DNA of 64,000 bases from Halopseudomonas laoshanensis (lineage in GTDB: Bacteria > Pseudomonadota > Gammaproteobacteria > Pseudomonadales > Pseudomonadaceae), in the NCBI RefSeq assembly GCF_008365385.1, contig NZ_QOVF01000003.1:62001-126000 (forward strand). The letters are read 5' to 3'. This document shows, piece after piece, positions 55,845 through 64,000 of this stretch. A program made the translations under genes and the position numbers. The first letter of the stretch is position 1, and each line of letters opens with the position of its first letter. The notes under the pieces are model-generated. The model saw only the letters and a program-made list of their open reading frames with translations. It had not been told where the DNA came from and made no database searches.

Positions 55845-57239
55845 ATGTTACGGCTGAAGACTTCACTTGGTTATTTTCTGCTGGCGGTTCTCGCCAGCCC
55901 GGTTGTGGCGGAAGACGCCCGCCAACCCACTCACGAGCTGACGCTGGACAATGGCCTGAAGGTCATAGTGCGTGAAGACCATCGCGCCCCGGTGGTCGTT
56001 TCGCAAATCTGGTACAAAGTCGGAAGCAGCTATGAGCCGCCCGGCCAGACCGGTATTTCCCACGCGCTGGAACATATGATGTTCAAGGGCAGCAAGAACC
56101 TCGGACCGGGTGAATCCTCGCGCGTGCTGCGCAGCCTGGGCGCCGAAGAAAACGCCTTTACCAGCCGCGATTACACCGCCTATTACCAGGTGTTAAGCCG
56201 TGACCAGCTGCCGATTGCGCTGGAAATGGAAGCTGAAAGAATGCATACCGCCACGCTGCCGGAAGATGAGTTTATCCGCGAGATGGAGGTGATCAAGGAA
56301 GAGCGTCGCCTGCGCGTCGATGACAATCCCAACAGCCTGGCCTATGAGCGCTATCTGACCCAGGCGCATATCGCCAGCCCCTACGCGCAGCCGGTGATCG
56401 GCTGGATGCATGATATCGAACGGCTGACCGTTGAGGATCTGCGCGCCTGGTACACCACCCACTACGTGCCGGGCAACGCGGTGCTGGTGATTGTCGGCGA
56501 TGTGACCCTGGACGAAATCAAGCCGCTAGTGGAAAAGCATTTTGCGCCCATCGCGGCTGGCCCGGTGCCGGATCACAAAAAGCCATTGGAACTGCCCGGC
56601 GGTGCCGAGCGTGAAGTGACCATGCATCTGGACGTGCAATTACCCAGCCTGTTGCTGAGTTTCAATGTGCCAAGCCTGAGCACCGCCGCCGAGGCCTGGG
56701 AAGTGCATGCGCTGAGATTGCTCAGCGGTGTACTGGATGGCGGCTACAGCGCGCGACTGGCCAGCCGGCTGGAACGCGGTGAGTCGATTGCCACTTCAGC
56801 GTCCGCCAGTTACAGCGGCTTTACCCGCGGCGACACCTTGTTCACCCTCAACGGCCTGCCCAATCAGGCGCGCGATATCAGCCTCGAGCAGCTGGAAGCA
56901 GCCTTGTGGAAGGAAATCGACGAGCTGAAGAACACCCCGCCATCCTCCGCCGAACTGACCCGGGTGAAAACCCAGATGATTGCTGCGGATGTCTACCAGC
57001 AGGACAGCATCAGCCATCAGGCCACGCAGATTGGCCAGCTGGAAAGCGTAGGCCTGCCCTGGACGTTGATCGAAGAGGACGCGGCAGCGCTTGAGGCGAT
57101 AACGCCCGAGCAGGTCAGCGAAGTCGCCCGACGCTATCTGGTCAGCGAACGCCTGACCCGTGGGCATATTTTGCCTGCCGCAGGGTCGCCTGCCGCCGGG
57201 TCGCCGGCCGCAAATAACACACAAGAGGAAAGCAACTGA
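55845..57239 (+). CDS. M16 family zinc peptidase (catalytic)
   Basis: 464 residues with a signal peptide (MLRLKTSLGYFLLAVLASPVVA), so exported to the periplasm. Zinc site HxxEH at H73-A-L-E76-H77 (ISHALEHMMFKGS), with a downstream glutamate in the ALEMEAERM region. N- and C-terminal M16 halves are present. The tail has repeated GSPAA units (about 445-460). AGGA is 7 bases before ATG 55845. The next gene encodes a homologue without the zinc motif, and the two probably form a heterodimer, as for other bacterial M16 pairs. Confidence 0.92.
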   Translation: MLRLKTSLGYFLLAVLASPVVAEDARQPTHELTLDNGLKVIVREDHRAPVVVSQIWYKVGSSYEPPGQTGISHALEHMMFKGSKNLGPGESSRVLRSLGAEENAFTSRDYTAYYQVLSRDQLPIALEMEAERMHTATLPEDEFIREMEVIKEERRLRVDDNPNSLAYERYLTQAHIASPYAQPVIGWMHDIERLTVEDLRAWYTTHYVPGNAVLVIVGDVTLDEIKPLVEKHFAPIAAGPVPDHKKPLELPGGAEREVTMHLDVQLPSLLLSFNVPSLSTAAEAWEVHALRLLSGVLDGGYSARLASRLERGESIATSASASYSGFTRGDTLFTLNGLPNQARDISLEQLEAALWKEIDELKNTPPSSAELTRVKTQMIAADVYQQDSISHQATQIGQLESVGLPWTLIEEDAAALEAITPEQVSEVARRYLVSERLTRGHILPAAGSPAAGSPAANNTQEESN

Positions 57240-58804
57240 TGTCCGCCAAGCCGATGTCCCCACTACGCTGGATCGTGGCTGTGGCGGTGCTGATTCTGAT
57301 CGTTGCCGTCCTGATCAACGAGCGCAATCAAGCGCCCAGCGCCCCGCCTGCGGCCACCACCGACACAACCGAAACACCCGCCGTCAGCGTTCCGGATGTG
57401 GATCCGGAACTCGACCCCATTCCGCCGCTGACCACGCTGCAAAGCATCGACCGCGACAAGGCTCCGGCCCGCCGCGTTCTGGATCTGCAGCATTGGACCA
57501 CCGCCGAAGGTGCGCGCGTGTATTTCATGCAGGCCAGCGAGCTGCCGATGCTTGATCTGCAGTTGCTGTTTGCCGCTGGCGCCAGCCGCGACGGCGAGCT
57601 GCCCGGCCTGGCCACGCTGGTCAACGGCATGTTGAATGAAGGCGCAGCCGGGCTGGATTCAGGTGAAATCGCCGCCGGCTTCGAGAACCTGGGGGCCGAG
57701 TTCGAAAACAGCTCCCACCGGGATATGGCGCTGGTCAGCGTGCGCAGCCTGACCGCTGCCGACAAGCTCGACCCGGCCCTGGCGCTGTTCGCCCAGGTGG
57801 TCAGCCAGCCCGACTTTCCCGAAGATGCCTACCAGCGCCTGCGCAATCAGCTTCTGGCCGGGCTGCAGTTCCGTTTGCAAAGCCCCGCCGCACAAGCCAG
57901 CGAAGCATTCTGGAGCGGATTGTATGGCAACCACCCGTATGCCAGCCTGCCGGAAGGCCAACCCGAGAGCCTGGCGGAAATCACTCCGAAGCATCTGCGC
58001 GCCTTTCACGAGCAATACTATTCGGCAGGCAATGCGGTGATCTCACTGGTAGGTGATGTCGACCGTCAGCAGGCCGAGCGCATTGCCGCGCGCCTGTCCA
58101 GCGCATTGCCGGAAGGGCCCGCAGCGCCAGCGGTAACGGAACCGGAACCCATCCAGTCCGCGCGCAGGCATGTGGACTTCGATTCGCAACAGACGCATAT
58201 CATGCTGGGTCAGCTGGGCGTCAGCCGCAGCGCCGAAGACTACCCGGCGCTCTACGTCGGGAATCAGATACTTGGCTCGGGCTTCGGTTCACGCCTGATG
58301 GAAGAGATCAGAGAAACCCGTGGGTTGTCCTATTCGGTCAGCAGCAATTTTTCGCCGATGCAGGCCACCGGGCCCTTCGTGATCAATATGCAGACGCGGA
58401 CTGATCAGGTCGAGCAGGCGCTGGAGGTGATCAATACCACCCTGGACGGCTTTATCGAGGAGGGCCCGACCGAGGCCGAGCTGATCCGCAGCAAGCGCCA
58501 GATCATGGGCGAGTTTCCGCTATCCACCGCCAGCAATAGCGCCATCGTTAGTCAGCTGGGCATGATCGGCTTCTACAATCTGCCGCTCAATCACCTGCAG
58601 CTGTTTCTGGATCAGGTGGAGAAACTCACGGTCGAGGATGTGCGTTCCGCGTTTCAGCGTCACTTGAGCAAAGAGCAGCGGTTGATCGTCACCGTCGGCC
58701 AGCCGTTACCAGAGCCTGAAGTGGAAGCAGACCAGGAAATGAGCGCCGAGGATGCGCCCGCCGAGCCAACAAGCGATGCAGCGACGGAGGCGCCCGAAGC
58801 ATGA
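57239..58804 (+). CDS. M16 family peptidase homologue lacking the zinc motif
   Basis: 521 residues with an N-terminal membrane anchor (~11-27, WIVAVAVLILIVAVLI) and P/T-rich linker, then two M16 domains. Where active enzymes have HxxEH this protein has LATLV (about 124-128, in LPGLATLVNGMLNEG), so it is non-catalytic. The conserved R/Y substrate-binding region (ETRGLSYSVSSNF) is kept, which fits a partner subunit that shapes the cavity. TGATG overlap with the upstream gene indicates coupled synthesis. Acidic C-terminal tail. Confidence 0.92.
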   Translation: MSAKPMSPLRWIVAVAVLILIVAVLINERNQAPSAPPAATTDTTETPAVSVPDVDPELDPIPPLTTLQSIDRDKAPARRVLDLQHWTTAEGARVYFMQASELPMLDLQLLFAAGASRDGELPGLATLVNGMLNEGAAGLDSGEIAAGFENLGAEFENSSHRDMALVSVRSLTAADKLDPALALFAQVVSQPDFPEDAYQRLRNQLLAGLQFRLQSPAAQASEAFWSGLYGNHPYASLPEGQPESLAEITPKHLRAFHEQYYSAGNAVISLVGDVDRQQAERIAARLSSALPEGPAAPAVTEPEPIQSARRHVDFDSQQTHIMLGQLGVSRSAEDYPALYVGNQILGSGFGSRLMEEIRETRGLSYSVSSNFSPMQATGPFVINMQTRTDQVEQALEVINTTLDGFIEEGPTEAELIRSKRQIMGEFPLSTASNSAIVSQLGMIGFYNLPLNHLQLFLDQVEKLTVEDVRSAFQRHLSKEQRLIVTVGQPLPEPEVEADQEMSAEDAPAEPTSDAATEAPEA

Positions 58805-59373
58805 AGCACACCCCCGCCAGAACCAGCCAGCTGCGCATCATCGCCGGTGAATGGCGCAGCCGCCGTTTCACCTTTACCGAGCAACCCGGCCTGCGCCCGA
58901 CTCCGGACCGGGTGCGGGAAACCTTGTTCAATTGGTTGAGTGGCCGGATAGAAGGTTCGCGCTGCCTGGACCCTTTCGCCGGTAGCGGCGCGCTGACGCT
59001 GGAAGCGCTGTCGCGCGGGGCGGCTTACGCGCTGGCCTGCGACAGCAGCCGCGATGTGGTCAATACCCTGCGTGGGCATTTGCAGACGCTGGCCTGCACG
59101 CATGCGGATATCCAGCAGCAGGACGCGCTGGCGTTCCTGGCCGGCAGCCCGGAAAAGCCCTACGACCTGGTGTTCCTTGATCCGCCCTTTCATCAGGGCC
59201 TGCTGGCGCCCAGCTGCGCCGCGCTGGAAGCCAACGGCTGGCTGACCGCCAACGCCTGGATTTATACCGAAAGCGAATTGCGGCCTACGCAGCTGGAGCG
59301 GCCGGCGAACTGGAGCCTGCATCGCGAAAAACGCGCCGGCCAGGTGTGGTACAGCCTCTGGCAGCGCACCTGA
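58801..59373 (+). CDS. rsmD: 16S rRNA (guanine-N2-)-methyltransferase RsmD
   Basis: Methylates G966 of 16S rRNA in the assembling 30S subunit. 190 residues with LRIIAGEWRSRRF, PTPDRVRETLFNWL, the SAM region CLDPFAGSGALTLEALSRGA and the N6/N2-methylase motif LVFLDPPFHQG (about 120-130). ATGA overlap with the M16 gene, although the functions are unrelated. In Pseudomonas it is usually near coaD and ftsY, as here. Confidence 0.95.
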   Translation: MKHTPARTSQLRIIAGEWRSRRFTFTEQPGLRPTPDRVRETLFNWLSGRIEGSRCLDPFAGSGALTLEALSRGAAYALACDSSRDVVNTLRGHLQTLACTHADIQQQDALAFLAGSPEKPYDLVFLDPPFHQGLLAPSCAALEANGWLTANAWIYTESELRPTQLERPANWSLHREKRAGQVWYSLWQRT

Positions 59374-59399
59374 GACCAGGCCGCGCGTCTGATCAAGGC

Positions 59400-60044
59400 C
59401 TATTTCAGCGGTACGTAATAATCCCGCAGCATTGCTTCGACAGCGGGCCTGACCCGCTCGGTCAGCAGCCCGGTTTCCTGTGACAACACCTGATACACGC
59501 CCCGGCGCAGCAGCTCCGGGGTCAGTTCCGGCTGTTGCTCATCCAGTACCGAGGCACAGAGAAAGCCTACCCAACCGGTCATCAACAGCCAGCTGTTGAT
59601 CGCCAGCGCCTGCGGATCGGTGCGCTCGGCGCAAAGAATGCCGGCGTCCACCAGCCCCTGATAGATCGTCTGCCCACTCTGCACGCAGCGCCGTGAAAAC
59701 AGCCGGTAACGGCCGGCCAATTCTGCGTCACTGTTGAGCAGGTGCTCCAGATCGCGATGCAGAAAACGGTACTCCCAGAGGCCACGGAAAATCGATTCCA
59801 GATAAACCGCCTTGTCCGCCACTTCCAGTTCACGCCCTGCCGGCACCTGCAGATAATCATCCACCTGGGCTTCGTAATGGCTGAACAGCTCGGCGATGAT
59901 CTGCTGCTTGTTGCGGAAGTGGTAGTACAGATTGCCCGGCGACATGCCCATATGCTGGGCAATATGGTTGGTGGTCACCAGCCGTTCGCCCTGCTCGTTG
60001 AACAGTTGCAGGCTAGCCTGAAGAATGCGATCACGGGTTTTCAT
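59400..60044 (-). CDS. TetR family transcriptional regulator
   Basis: 214 residues. N-terminal helix-turn-helix (~22-48, TTNHIAQHMGMSPGNLYYHFRNKQQI) of the TetR type and a long helical ligand-binding domain. It is divergent from the aldehyde dehydrogenase gene, and the spacer has a perfect 18-bp palindrome inside that gene's promoter, so it most likely represses the aldehyde dehydrogenase/GMC genes and perhaps itself. Ligand unknown; an aldehyde, alcohol or fatty acyl compound would fit. Confidence 0.88.
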   Translation of the reverse strand: MKTRDRILQASLQLFNEQGERLVTTNHIAQHMGMSPGNLYYHFRNKQQIIAELFSHYEAQVDDYLQVPAGRELEVADKAVYLESIFRGLWEYRFLHRDLEHLLNSDAELAGRYRLFSRRCVQSGQTIYQGLVDAGILCAERTDPQALAINSWLLMTGWVGFLCASVLDEQQPELTPELLRRGVYQVLSQETGLLTERVRPAVEAMLRDYYVPLK

Positions 60045-60100
60045 TATCTTGTTTCCATTACCTGAGATCCGGCTGCCAGGGCGGATGATGCAAAGTCTGT

Positions 60101-60129
60101 TTGACAGCTTAGAGCAATTGCTCTAAAAA
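60101..60129 (+). promoter_or_regulatory. TetR-type operator inside the aldehyde dehydrogenase promoter
   Basis: A perfect TTGACA (-35, 60101-60106) and TAAAAA (-10, 60124-60129) stand 17 bases apart. Between and overlapping them is the perfect 18-bp palindrome TTAGAGCAATTGCTCTAA (60109-60126). A repressor bound there would block RNA polymerase. The divergent TetR gene starts 56 bases away. Confidence 0.75.
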
Positions 60130-60182
60130 GCTCAATAGTCATCATAAAACCAGAGCCGTTCAGCGGACTCTGTGGAGGCCAC

Positions 60183-61625
60183 ATGGTAGCCGATATTGCC
60201 TATATGCAGGACCAGCAGCAGTCGATTTCCCGCATGCATCAGGTTTTTGCCACGCAGCAACGGGCATTCAAACAGCATCCAATGCCCTCCGCCGATAATC
60301 GCATTGAAATGCTCAAGGCGCTTAAAGGTGCCCTGCTCGACCACCAGCAGAGCCTGATCGAGGCGATCAGCACGGATTTTGGCCGGCGCTCGGCGGACGA
60401 AACGCGTCTGGCGGAAATTCTGCCGTCGATCGAAGGCATCAATTACGTTACCAAGCGCGTACGACGCTGGATGAAGCCCTCCAAACGCCACGTCGGCATG
60501 GCCTTTCAGCCCGGCAAGGCGCAGGTGATTTATCAACCGCTGGGCGTGGTCGGCGTAATCGTGCCCTGGAACTACCCGCTCTATCTCGCCATGGGCCCGC
60601 TCACGGCAGCGCTGGCTGCCGGCAATCGGGTGCTGATCAAGATGAGCGAGTCCACCCCGGCCACCGCCGAAGCCTTCGAGCGCATGCTGGCTGAGATTTT
60701 TACCGAGGATCAGGTTGCCGTGATCACCGGCGAGGCGGAGGTCGGCGAGGCCTTTTCGCGATTGCCACTAGATCATCTGCTGTTCACCGGCGGCACCGGC
60801 ATCGGTCGCCATGTGATGCGCGCTGCTGCAGAGAACCTGACCCCGGTCACGCTGGAGCTGGGCGGCAAGTCCCCGGCGATTGTTTCACTCGAGGTGCCGA
60901 TCGATGACGCCGCCGAGCGGATCGCCTTCGGCAAGGGCGTGAACGCTGGTCAGACCTGCGTCGCCCCCGATTACGTGCTCTGCCCGCGCGGCCGGGTAGA
61001 AGAGCTGGTCACCGCGCTGGGCAAGCAGTTCAGCAAGCTCTATCCGCACCTGGCGGCCAACCCGGACTACACGCAAATCATCAATCCGCGCCAGCATCAG
61101 CGTATTCAGGGTTATCTGAACGATGCGCGCAGCAAGGGCGCGCAGGTAATCGAGCTGAACCCGCGCACGGAAGATTTCAGCCAGACACGGGTCATCGCCC
61201 CGACCTTGCTGCTGAATGTCAGCGACGACATGAAAGTCATGCAGGACGAAATCTTCGGCCCCCTGCTGCCGATCGTGCCCTACGACAGCATGGATCAAGC
61301 GATGCAGTACGTGGCCGACCGGCCGCGGCCGCTGGCACTGTATTACTTCGGCTATGACAAGGCCGAACAGCAGCGGCTGATGGAGCAGACCCATGCGGGT
61401 GGCATGTGCATCAATGACACCATCCTGCATGTGGCCCAGGACGACCTGCCGTTCGGCGGCGTCGGGCCATCCGGCATGGGCCACTACCACGGCCACGAGG
61501 GTTTCCTGACGTTCAGCAAGGCCAAGGGCGTGTATATCAAGCAGCGCTTTAACGGCGCCAAGCCGATCTACCCTCCCTATGGCGGGATGATCCTGAAACT
61601 GGTGTACAAACTCTTTATCCGGTGA
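60183..61625 (+). CDS. calB: Coniferyl-aldehyde-dehydrogenase-like NAD(P)-dependent aldehyde dehydrogenase
   Basis: 480 residues of the class 3-like ALDH group. VVGVIVPWNYPLYLAMGPLTAALAAGNRVLIKMSE binds cofactor, ELGGKSPAIV holds the general base glutamate and GQTCVAPDYVL the catalytic cysteine. Related to coniferyl aldehyde dehydrogenase and fatty aldehyde enzymes; the true substrate cannot be read from sequence. The C-terminus (ILKLVYKLFIR) is hydrophobic-basic, suggesting loose membrane attachment, as in class 3 ALDHs. GGAGG is 5 bases before the ATG. Under control of the TetR operator upstream. Confidence 0.88.
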   Translation: MVADIAYMQDQQQSISRMHQVFATQQRAFKQHPMPSADNRIEMLKALKGALLDHQQSLIEAISTDFGRRSADETRLAEILPSIEGINYVTKRVRRWMKPSKRHVGMAFQPGKAQVIYQPLGVVGVIVPWNYPLYLAMGPLTAALAAGNRVLIKMSESTPATAEAFERMLAEIFTEDQVAVITGEAEVGEAFSRLPLDHLLFTGGTGIGRHVMRAAAENLTPVTLELGGKSPAIVSLEVPIDDAAERIAFGKGVNAGQTCVAPDYVLCPRGRVEELVTALGKQFSKLYPHLAANPDYTQIINPRQHQRIQGYLNDARSKGAQVIELNPRTEDFSQTRVIAPTLLLNVSDDMKVMQDEIFGPLLPIVPYDSMDQAMQYVADRPRPLALYYFGYDKAEQQRLMEQTHAGGMCINDTILHVAQDDLPFGGVGPSGMGHYHGHEGFLTFSKAKGVYIKQRFNGAKPIYPPYGGMILKLVYKLFIR

Positions 61626-61683
61626 CCTCAAACAGCACTGACAGAACGTGTTTCAACCCATAAAAACAAATGAGACGCACACC

Positions 61684-62232
61684 ATGTCGACTCACTCTTC
61701 AACACAGCGGGCTTCAATCCAGCTGAGTCGCCGAAGCCTGCTCAAGCTCGGTGTCGGCGCCAGCGCAGTGCTGGCGACTGCGGGCCTGACCGCCACGTTG
61801 TCCGGTTGTAGCAGCGACGCGCCGGCGAGCGGCTTTCAGGTGTTGCGCGACAGCGATATTCCGATGCTCAAAGCCATCATGAAGACGCTGGTCGGCCCGC
61901 ACCCGGCGCTGAATCCGGCCAATCTGGACGCTGCCATCGCGCAACTGGACAAGACCCTGGCGTGGACCTCCACGGCAGCGCAGAAGCAGGTATCCGATCT
62001 GTTCGGGCTGCTCAGCATGGGCGTCACCCGCGGCCCCCTGACCGGGATCTGGGGAAGCTGGGAAAACGCCAGCGATGCGGAGGTGCGGGCGTTTCTGGAG
62101 CGCTGGCGCGACAGCCGCCTGGATATGTTACGCCAGGGTCACAGCGCGCTGAACCAGGCGCTGCAGATGGCCTGGTACGCGCTGCCCGTTTCCTGGGAAG
62201 CCACCGGCTACCCCGGCCCGCCAGCCATCTGA
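61684..62232 (+). CDS. Tat-exported small subunit partner of GMC oxidoreductase
   Basis: 182 residues. Twin-arginine signal LSRRSLLKLGVGASAVLA (R16, R17) followed by a possible lipobox TLSGC (Cys42), so it may be a Tat-exported lipoprotein. The mature part resembles the small, subunit-III-like partners of membrane sugar/alcohol dehydrogenases that pair with a GMC flavoprotein. Such partners commonly carry the large subunit, which here has no signal of its own, across the membrane. The flavoprotein gene follows after 35 bases. Confidence 0.8.
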   Translation: MSTHSSTQRASIQLSRRSLLKLGVGASAVLATAGLTATLSGCSSDAPASGFQVLRDSDIPMLKAIMKTLVGPHPALNPANLDAAIAQLDKTLAWTSTAAQKQVSDLFGLLSMGVTRGPLTGIWGSWENASDAEVRAFLERWRDSRLDMLRQGHSALNQALQMAWYALPVSWEATGYPGPPAI

Positions 62233-62267
62233 ATCTCCCTTTTTCGCCACTGCCCAGGTGACCCGAG

Positions 62268-63857
62268 ATGCCCGTTCCTGATCTTTTTTTGCAAGGTATA
62301 GCCCGCGGCTGGCAAGTAATTGATGCCGGCGAACTAGACGCCGACCGCTCGTTCGAGGCGGACGTGATTATCATCGGCACCGGCGCTGGTGGCGGCACCA
62401 GTGCCGAGATCCTCGCCAATGCGGGGTTCAAGGTCTTGCTGGTGGAAGAAGGCTCACTGAAAACCTCCAGCGACTTCAAGAATGACGAGGCCAAGGCCTA
62501 TGCCGAGCTATATCAGGAGGGCCTGGCCCGCGCCACCCAGGACGGCGGCATTGGTATTCTGCAGGGCCGCACCGTGGGCGGCACCACCACCGTCAACTGG
62601 ACCAGCAGCTTCCGCACCCCAGACCCGACCCTCGCCCACTGGGAACAGGTGCATGGGGTCAAGGGTCTGGATTCCGCGAGCATGGCGTCCTGGTTTGCGC
62701 GCATGGAAGAACGCCTGGGCGTCGCGCCCTGGGCGGTGCCGGCGAATGCCAACAACGAGGTGATCAGCACCGGTTGCGAAGCTCTGGGTTGGCACTGGGA
62801 AGTCATTCCGCGCAACGTGCGCGGCTGCTGGAACCTGGGCTATTGCGGTACCGGCTGCCCGACCAACGCCAAACAATCAATGCTGGTCACCACTCTGCCC
62901 GCCGCGTTGGAAAAGGGCGCAACCCTGATTCACCGGCTCAAGGCCGAGCAACTGGTGTTCGAGGGTGATCAGGTGACAGAAGTACTCTGCCGCGGCATGA
63001 ATGAACAGATGACCCGCGCAGACGGCCGCAGCGTTCGGCTGCGTGGCCGCCATGTGATTCTCGCCGGCGGCGCGATCAACAGCCCGGCGCTGCTGATGCG
63101 CTCCAAAGCCCCCGACCCCCATGGCCGGCTGGGTAAACGCACCTTCTTGCACCCGGTGAATTTTTCCCTGGCCCAGTACGACAAGACCATCAATGGTTTC
63201 TATGGCGCGCCGCAGTCGGTGTATTCCGACCACTTTCAGTGGAACAACGGCACCACAGGGCCGATCGGCTTCAAGCTGGAAGTACCGCCCATGCAGCCAA
63301 GCATCACCGCTGCGCTGCTGGGGGGCTATGGCCAGGACCACTTCCAGCGTATGCAGAAGCTGGCGCAGAGCAATATTCTGATCGCGCTGATGCGTGACGG
63401 CTTTGACGAGCGCAGCCAGGGCGGTGAAGTCGTATTGCGTGATGACGGCAGCCCGGTGCTGGATTACCCATTGGACGATTACATCTGGGACGGCGCCCGC
63501 CGTGCCTGGCTGGCCATGGGTGAAATCCAGTTCGCCGCTGGCGCCACCGCGGTGATGCCGACCCACAGTCGGGGCCGCCTGAGCAGCAGTTGGCAGGACT
63601 TTCAGGAGCAGGTGAACAACCTGAGTTACGCACGCTACGATGTGCGTCTGGCCAGTGCCCACGTAATGGGCGGCTGCGCCATGGGCGAGGATCCGATGCT
63701 CGCGGTGACCAACAGCAAAGGGCAACATCACCAGTTGGAGAATCTGTCGATCCTGGATGGCTCGCTGTTTCCCACCAGCATTGGCGCCAACCCGCAACTA
63801 TCCATTTATGGCCTGGTAGCGCGGCTGGCGACGGACCTGGCCAAAACTCTGGCCTAG
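62268..63857 (+). CDS. GMC family FAD-dependent oxidoreductase
   Basis: 529 residues. FAD-binding Rossmann VIIIGTGAGGGTSAEILANAGFKVLLVEEGS (about 31-61), LQGRTVGGTTTVNWTSSFRTP, a CGTGCPTNAKQSM segment and the C-terminal GMC domain with SAHVMGGCAMGEDP and LDGSLFPTSIGANPQLSIYGLVARLA. The active-site histidine region of the family is in SAHVMGG. Probably oxidises an alcohol or hydroxylated lipid to an aldehyde or ketone, a good match for the aldehyde dehydrogenase encoded upstream: alcohol to aldehyde to acid. No signal peptide; may be carried out by its Tat partner. Confidence 0.9.
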   Translation: MPVPDLFLQGIARGWQVIDAGELDADRSFEADVIIIGTGAGGGTSAEILANAGFKVLLVEEGSLKTSSDFKNDEAKAYAELYQEGLARATQDGGIGILQGRTVGGTTTVNWTSSFRTPDPTLAHWEQVHGVKGLDSASMASWFARMEERLGVAPWAVPANANNEVISTGCEALGWHWEVIPRNVRGCWNLGYCGTGCPTNAKQSMLVTTLPAALEKGATLIHRLKAEQLVFEGDQVTEVLCRGMNEQMTRADGRSVRLRGRHVILAGGAINSPALLMRSKAPDPHGRLGKRTFLHPVNFSLAQYDKTINGFYGAPQSVYSDHFQWNNGTTGPIGFKLEVPPMQPSITAALLGGYGQDHFQRMQKLAQSNILIALMRDGFDERSQGGEVVLRDDGSPVLDYPLDDYIWDGARRAWLAMGEIQFAAGATAVMPTHSRGRLSSSWQDFQEQVNNLSYARYDVRLASAHVMGGCAMGEDPMLAVTNSKGQHHQLENLSILDGSLFPTSIGANPQLSIYGLVARLATDLAKTLA

Positions 63858-63940
63858 CCGTTGGGTTGATCACGCTGGTTGGCCCCGGGACGCCATTCAG
63901 CTACCATCTGCCCCATCCACACTGCTGCAGGAACATGCGC

Positions 63941-64000
63941 ATGAATACGGTTCTTTATCCCGGCACTTTCGATCCGATCACCAAAGGCCATACCGATCTG
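63941..64000 (+). CDS. coaD: Phosphopantetheine adenylyltransferase, 5' end only
   Basis: The first 20 codons, cut by the window end, read MNTVLYPGTFDPITKGHTDL. The PGTFDPITxGHxDL motif is the nucleotide-binding start of CoaD, which makes dephospho-CoA from phosphopantetheine and ATP. An in-frame ATG at 63935 is two codons upstream. The gene lies 83 bases after the GMC oxidoreductase, on the same strand, as in P. aeruginosa. Confidence 0.93.
   Translation, partial: MNTVLYPGTFDPITKGHTDL

Noticed and set aside
1-64000. CRISPR arrays, rRNA, tRNA, insertion sequences, prophage genes
   Set aside because: Looked for and not seen: no regularly spaced direct repeats, no cloverleaf-type sequences with CCA-like ends, and no transposase, integrase or phage structural genes.

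Overview
The window is one 64 kb stretch of chromosome from a gammaproteobacterium of the Pseudomonas group. Gene content and order follow the P. aeruginosa chromosome closely (recalled from knowledge, not searched): gshA-thioesterase-tex-ompR/envZ, then chpCBA-pilKJIHG, gshB, tonB, algH-ruvX-pyrRBC', pilU-pilT, yggS-proC-yggT-yggU-metXW-rdgB-hemW, trmB-thiGS-mtgA-rpoH-ftsXEY, two M16 peptidase genes, rsmD, a TetR regulator with an aldehyde dehydrogenase and a GMC oxidoreductase, and the start of coaD. Moderately high GC and details of the proteins fit a relative such as Halopseudomonas; that genus-level placement is inference.

Layout. 1-7.1 kb: small FliL-like protein, glutathione synthesis (gshA), hotdog thioesterase, tex, and the divergent OmpR/EnvZ (AmgRS-like) two-component operon. 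7.1-19.4 kb, minus strand: complete Pil-Chp chemosensory operon controlling type IV pili. 19.65-25.5 kb, plus strand: gshB, a TonB-like gene, algH, ruvX and pyrRBC' with overlapping genes. 25.5-29.3 kb: a siaABCD operon (PP2C phosphatase, SiaB kinase, SiaC, diguanylate cyclase), placed between pyr and the pilU/pilT retraction ATPases. 31.6-38.1 kb: housekeeping run from yggS to hemW. 38.2-41.5 kb: iron alcohol dehydrogenase, acyl-CoA thioesterase, glyoxalase I, enoyl-CoA hydratase. 41.6-44.8 kb: an AT-rich island with a DUF262 gene, a HEPN-type gene 5 bp downstream and a lone lipoprotein gene. 45-47.9 kb: MFS exporter, TerC-family membrane protein, small lipoprotein. 48-64 kb: trmB, thiazole synthesis, mtgA, rpoH, ftsXEY, M16 peptidase pair, rsmD, TetR/aldehyde dehydrogenase/GMC cluster and truncated coaD.

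The most unusual part is the AT-rich DUF262-HEPN pair, a candidate defence or toxin-type module. No integrase or transposase accompanies it. Two members of one fold-back repeat family lie at 39.4 kb and 44.9 kb, the second immediately downstream of the island. Also notable: ChpA has seven phosphotransfer-like modules of which three lack the histidine; the dihydroorotase-like PyrC' lacks zinc ligands; the TetR-controlled promoter carries a perfect 18-bp palindrome between its -35 and -10; and an AlgU-like promoter precedes rpoH. No rRNA, tRNA, CRISPR array, insertion sequence or prophage was seen.
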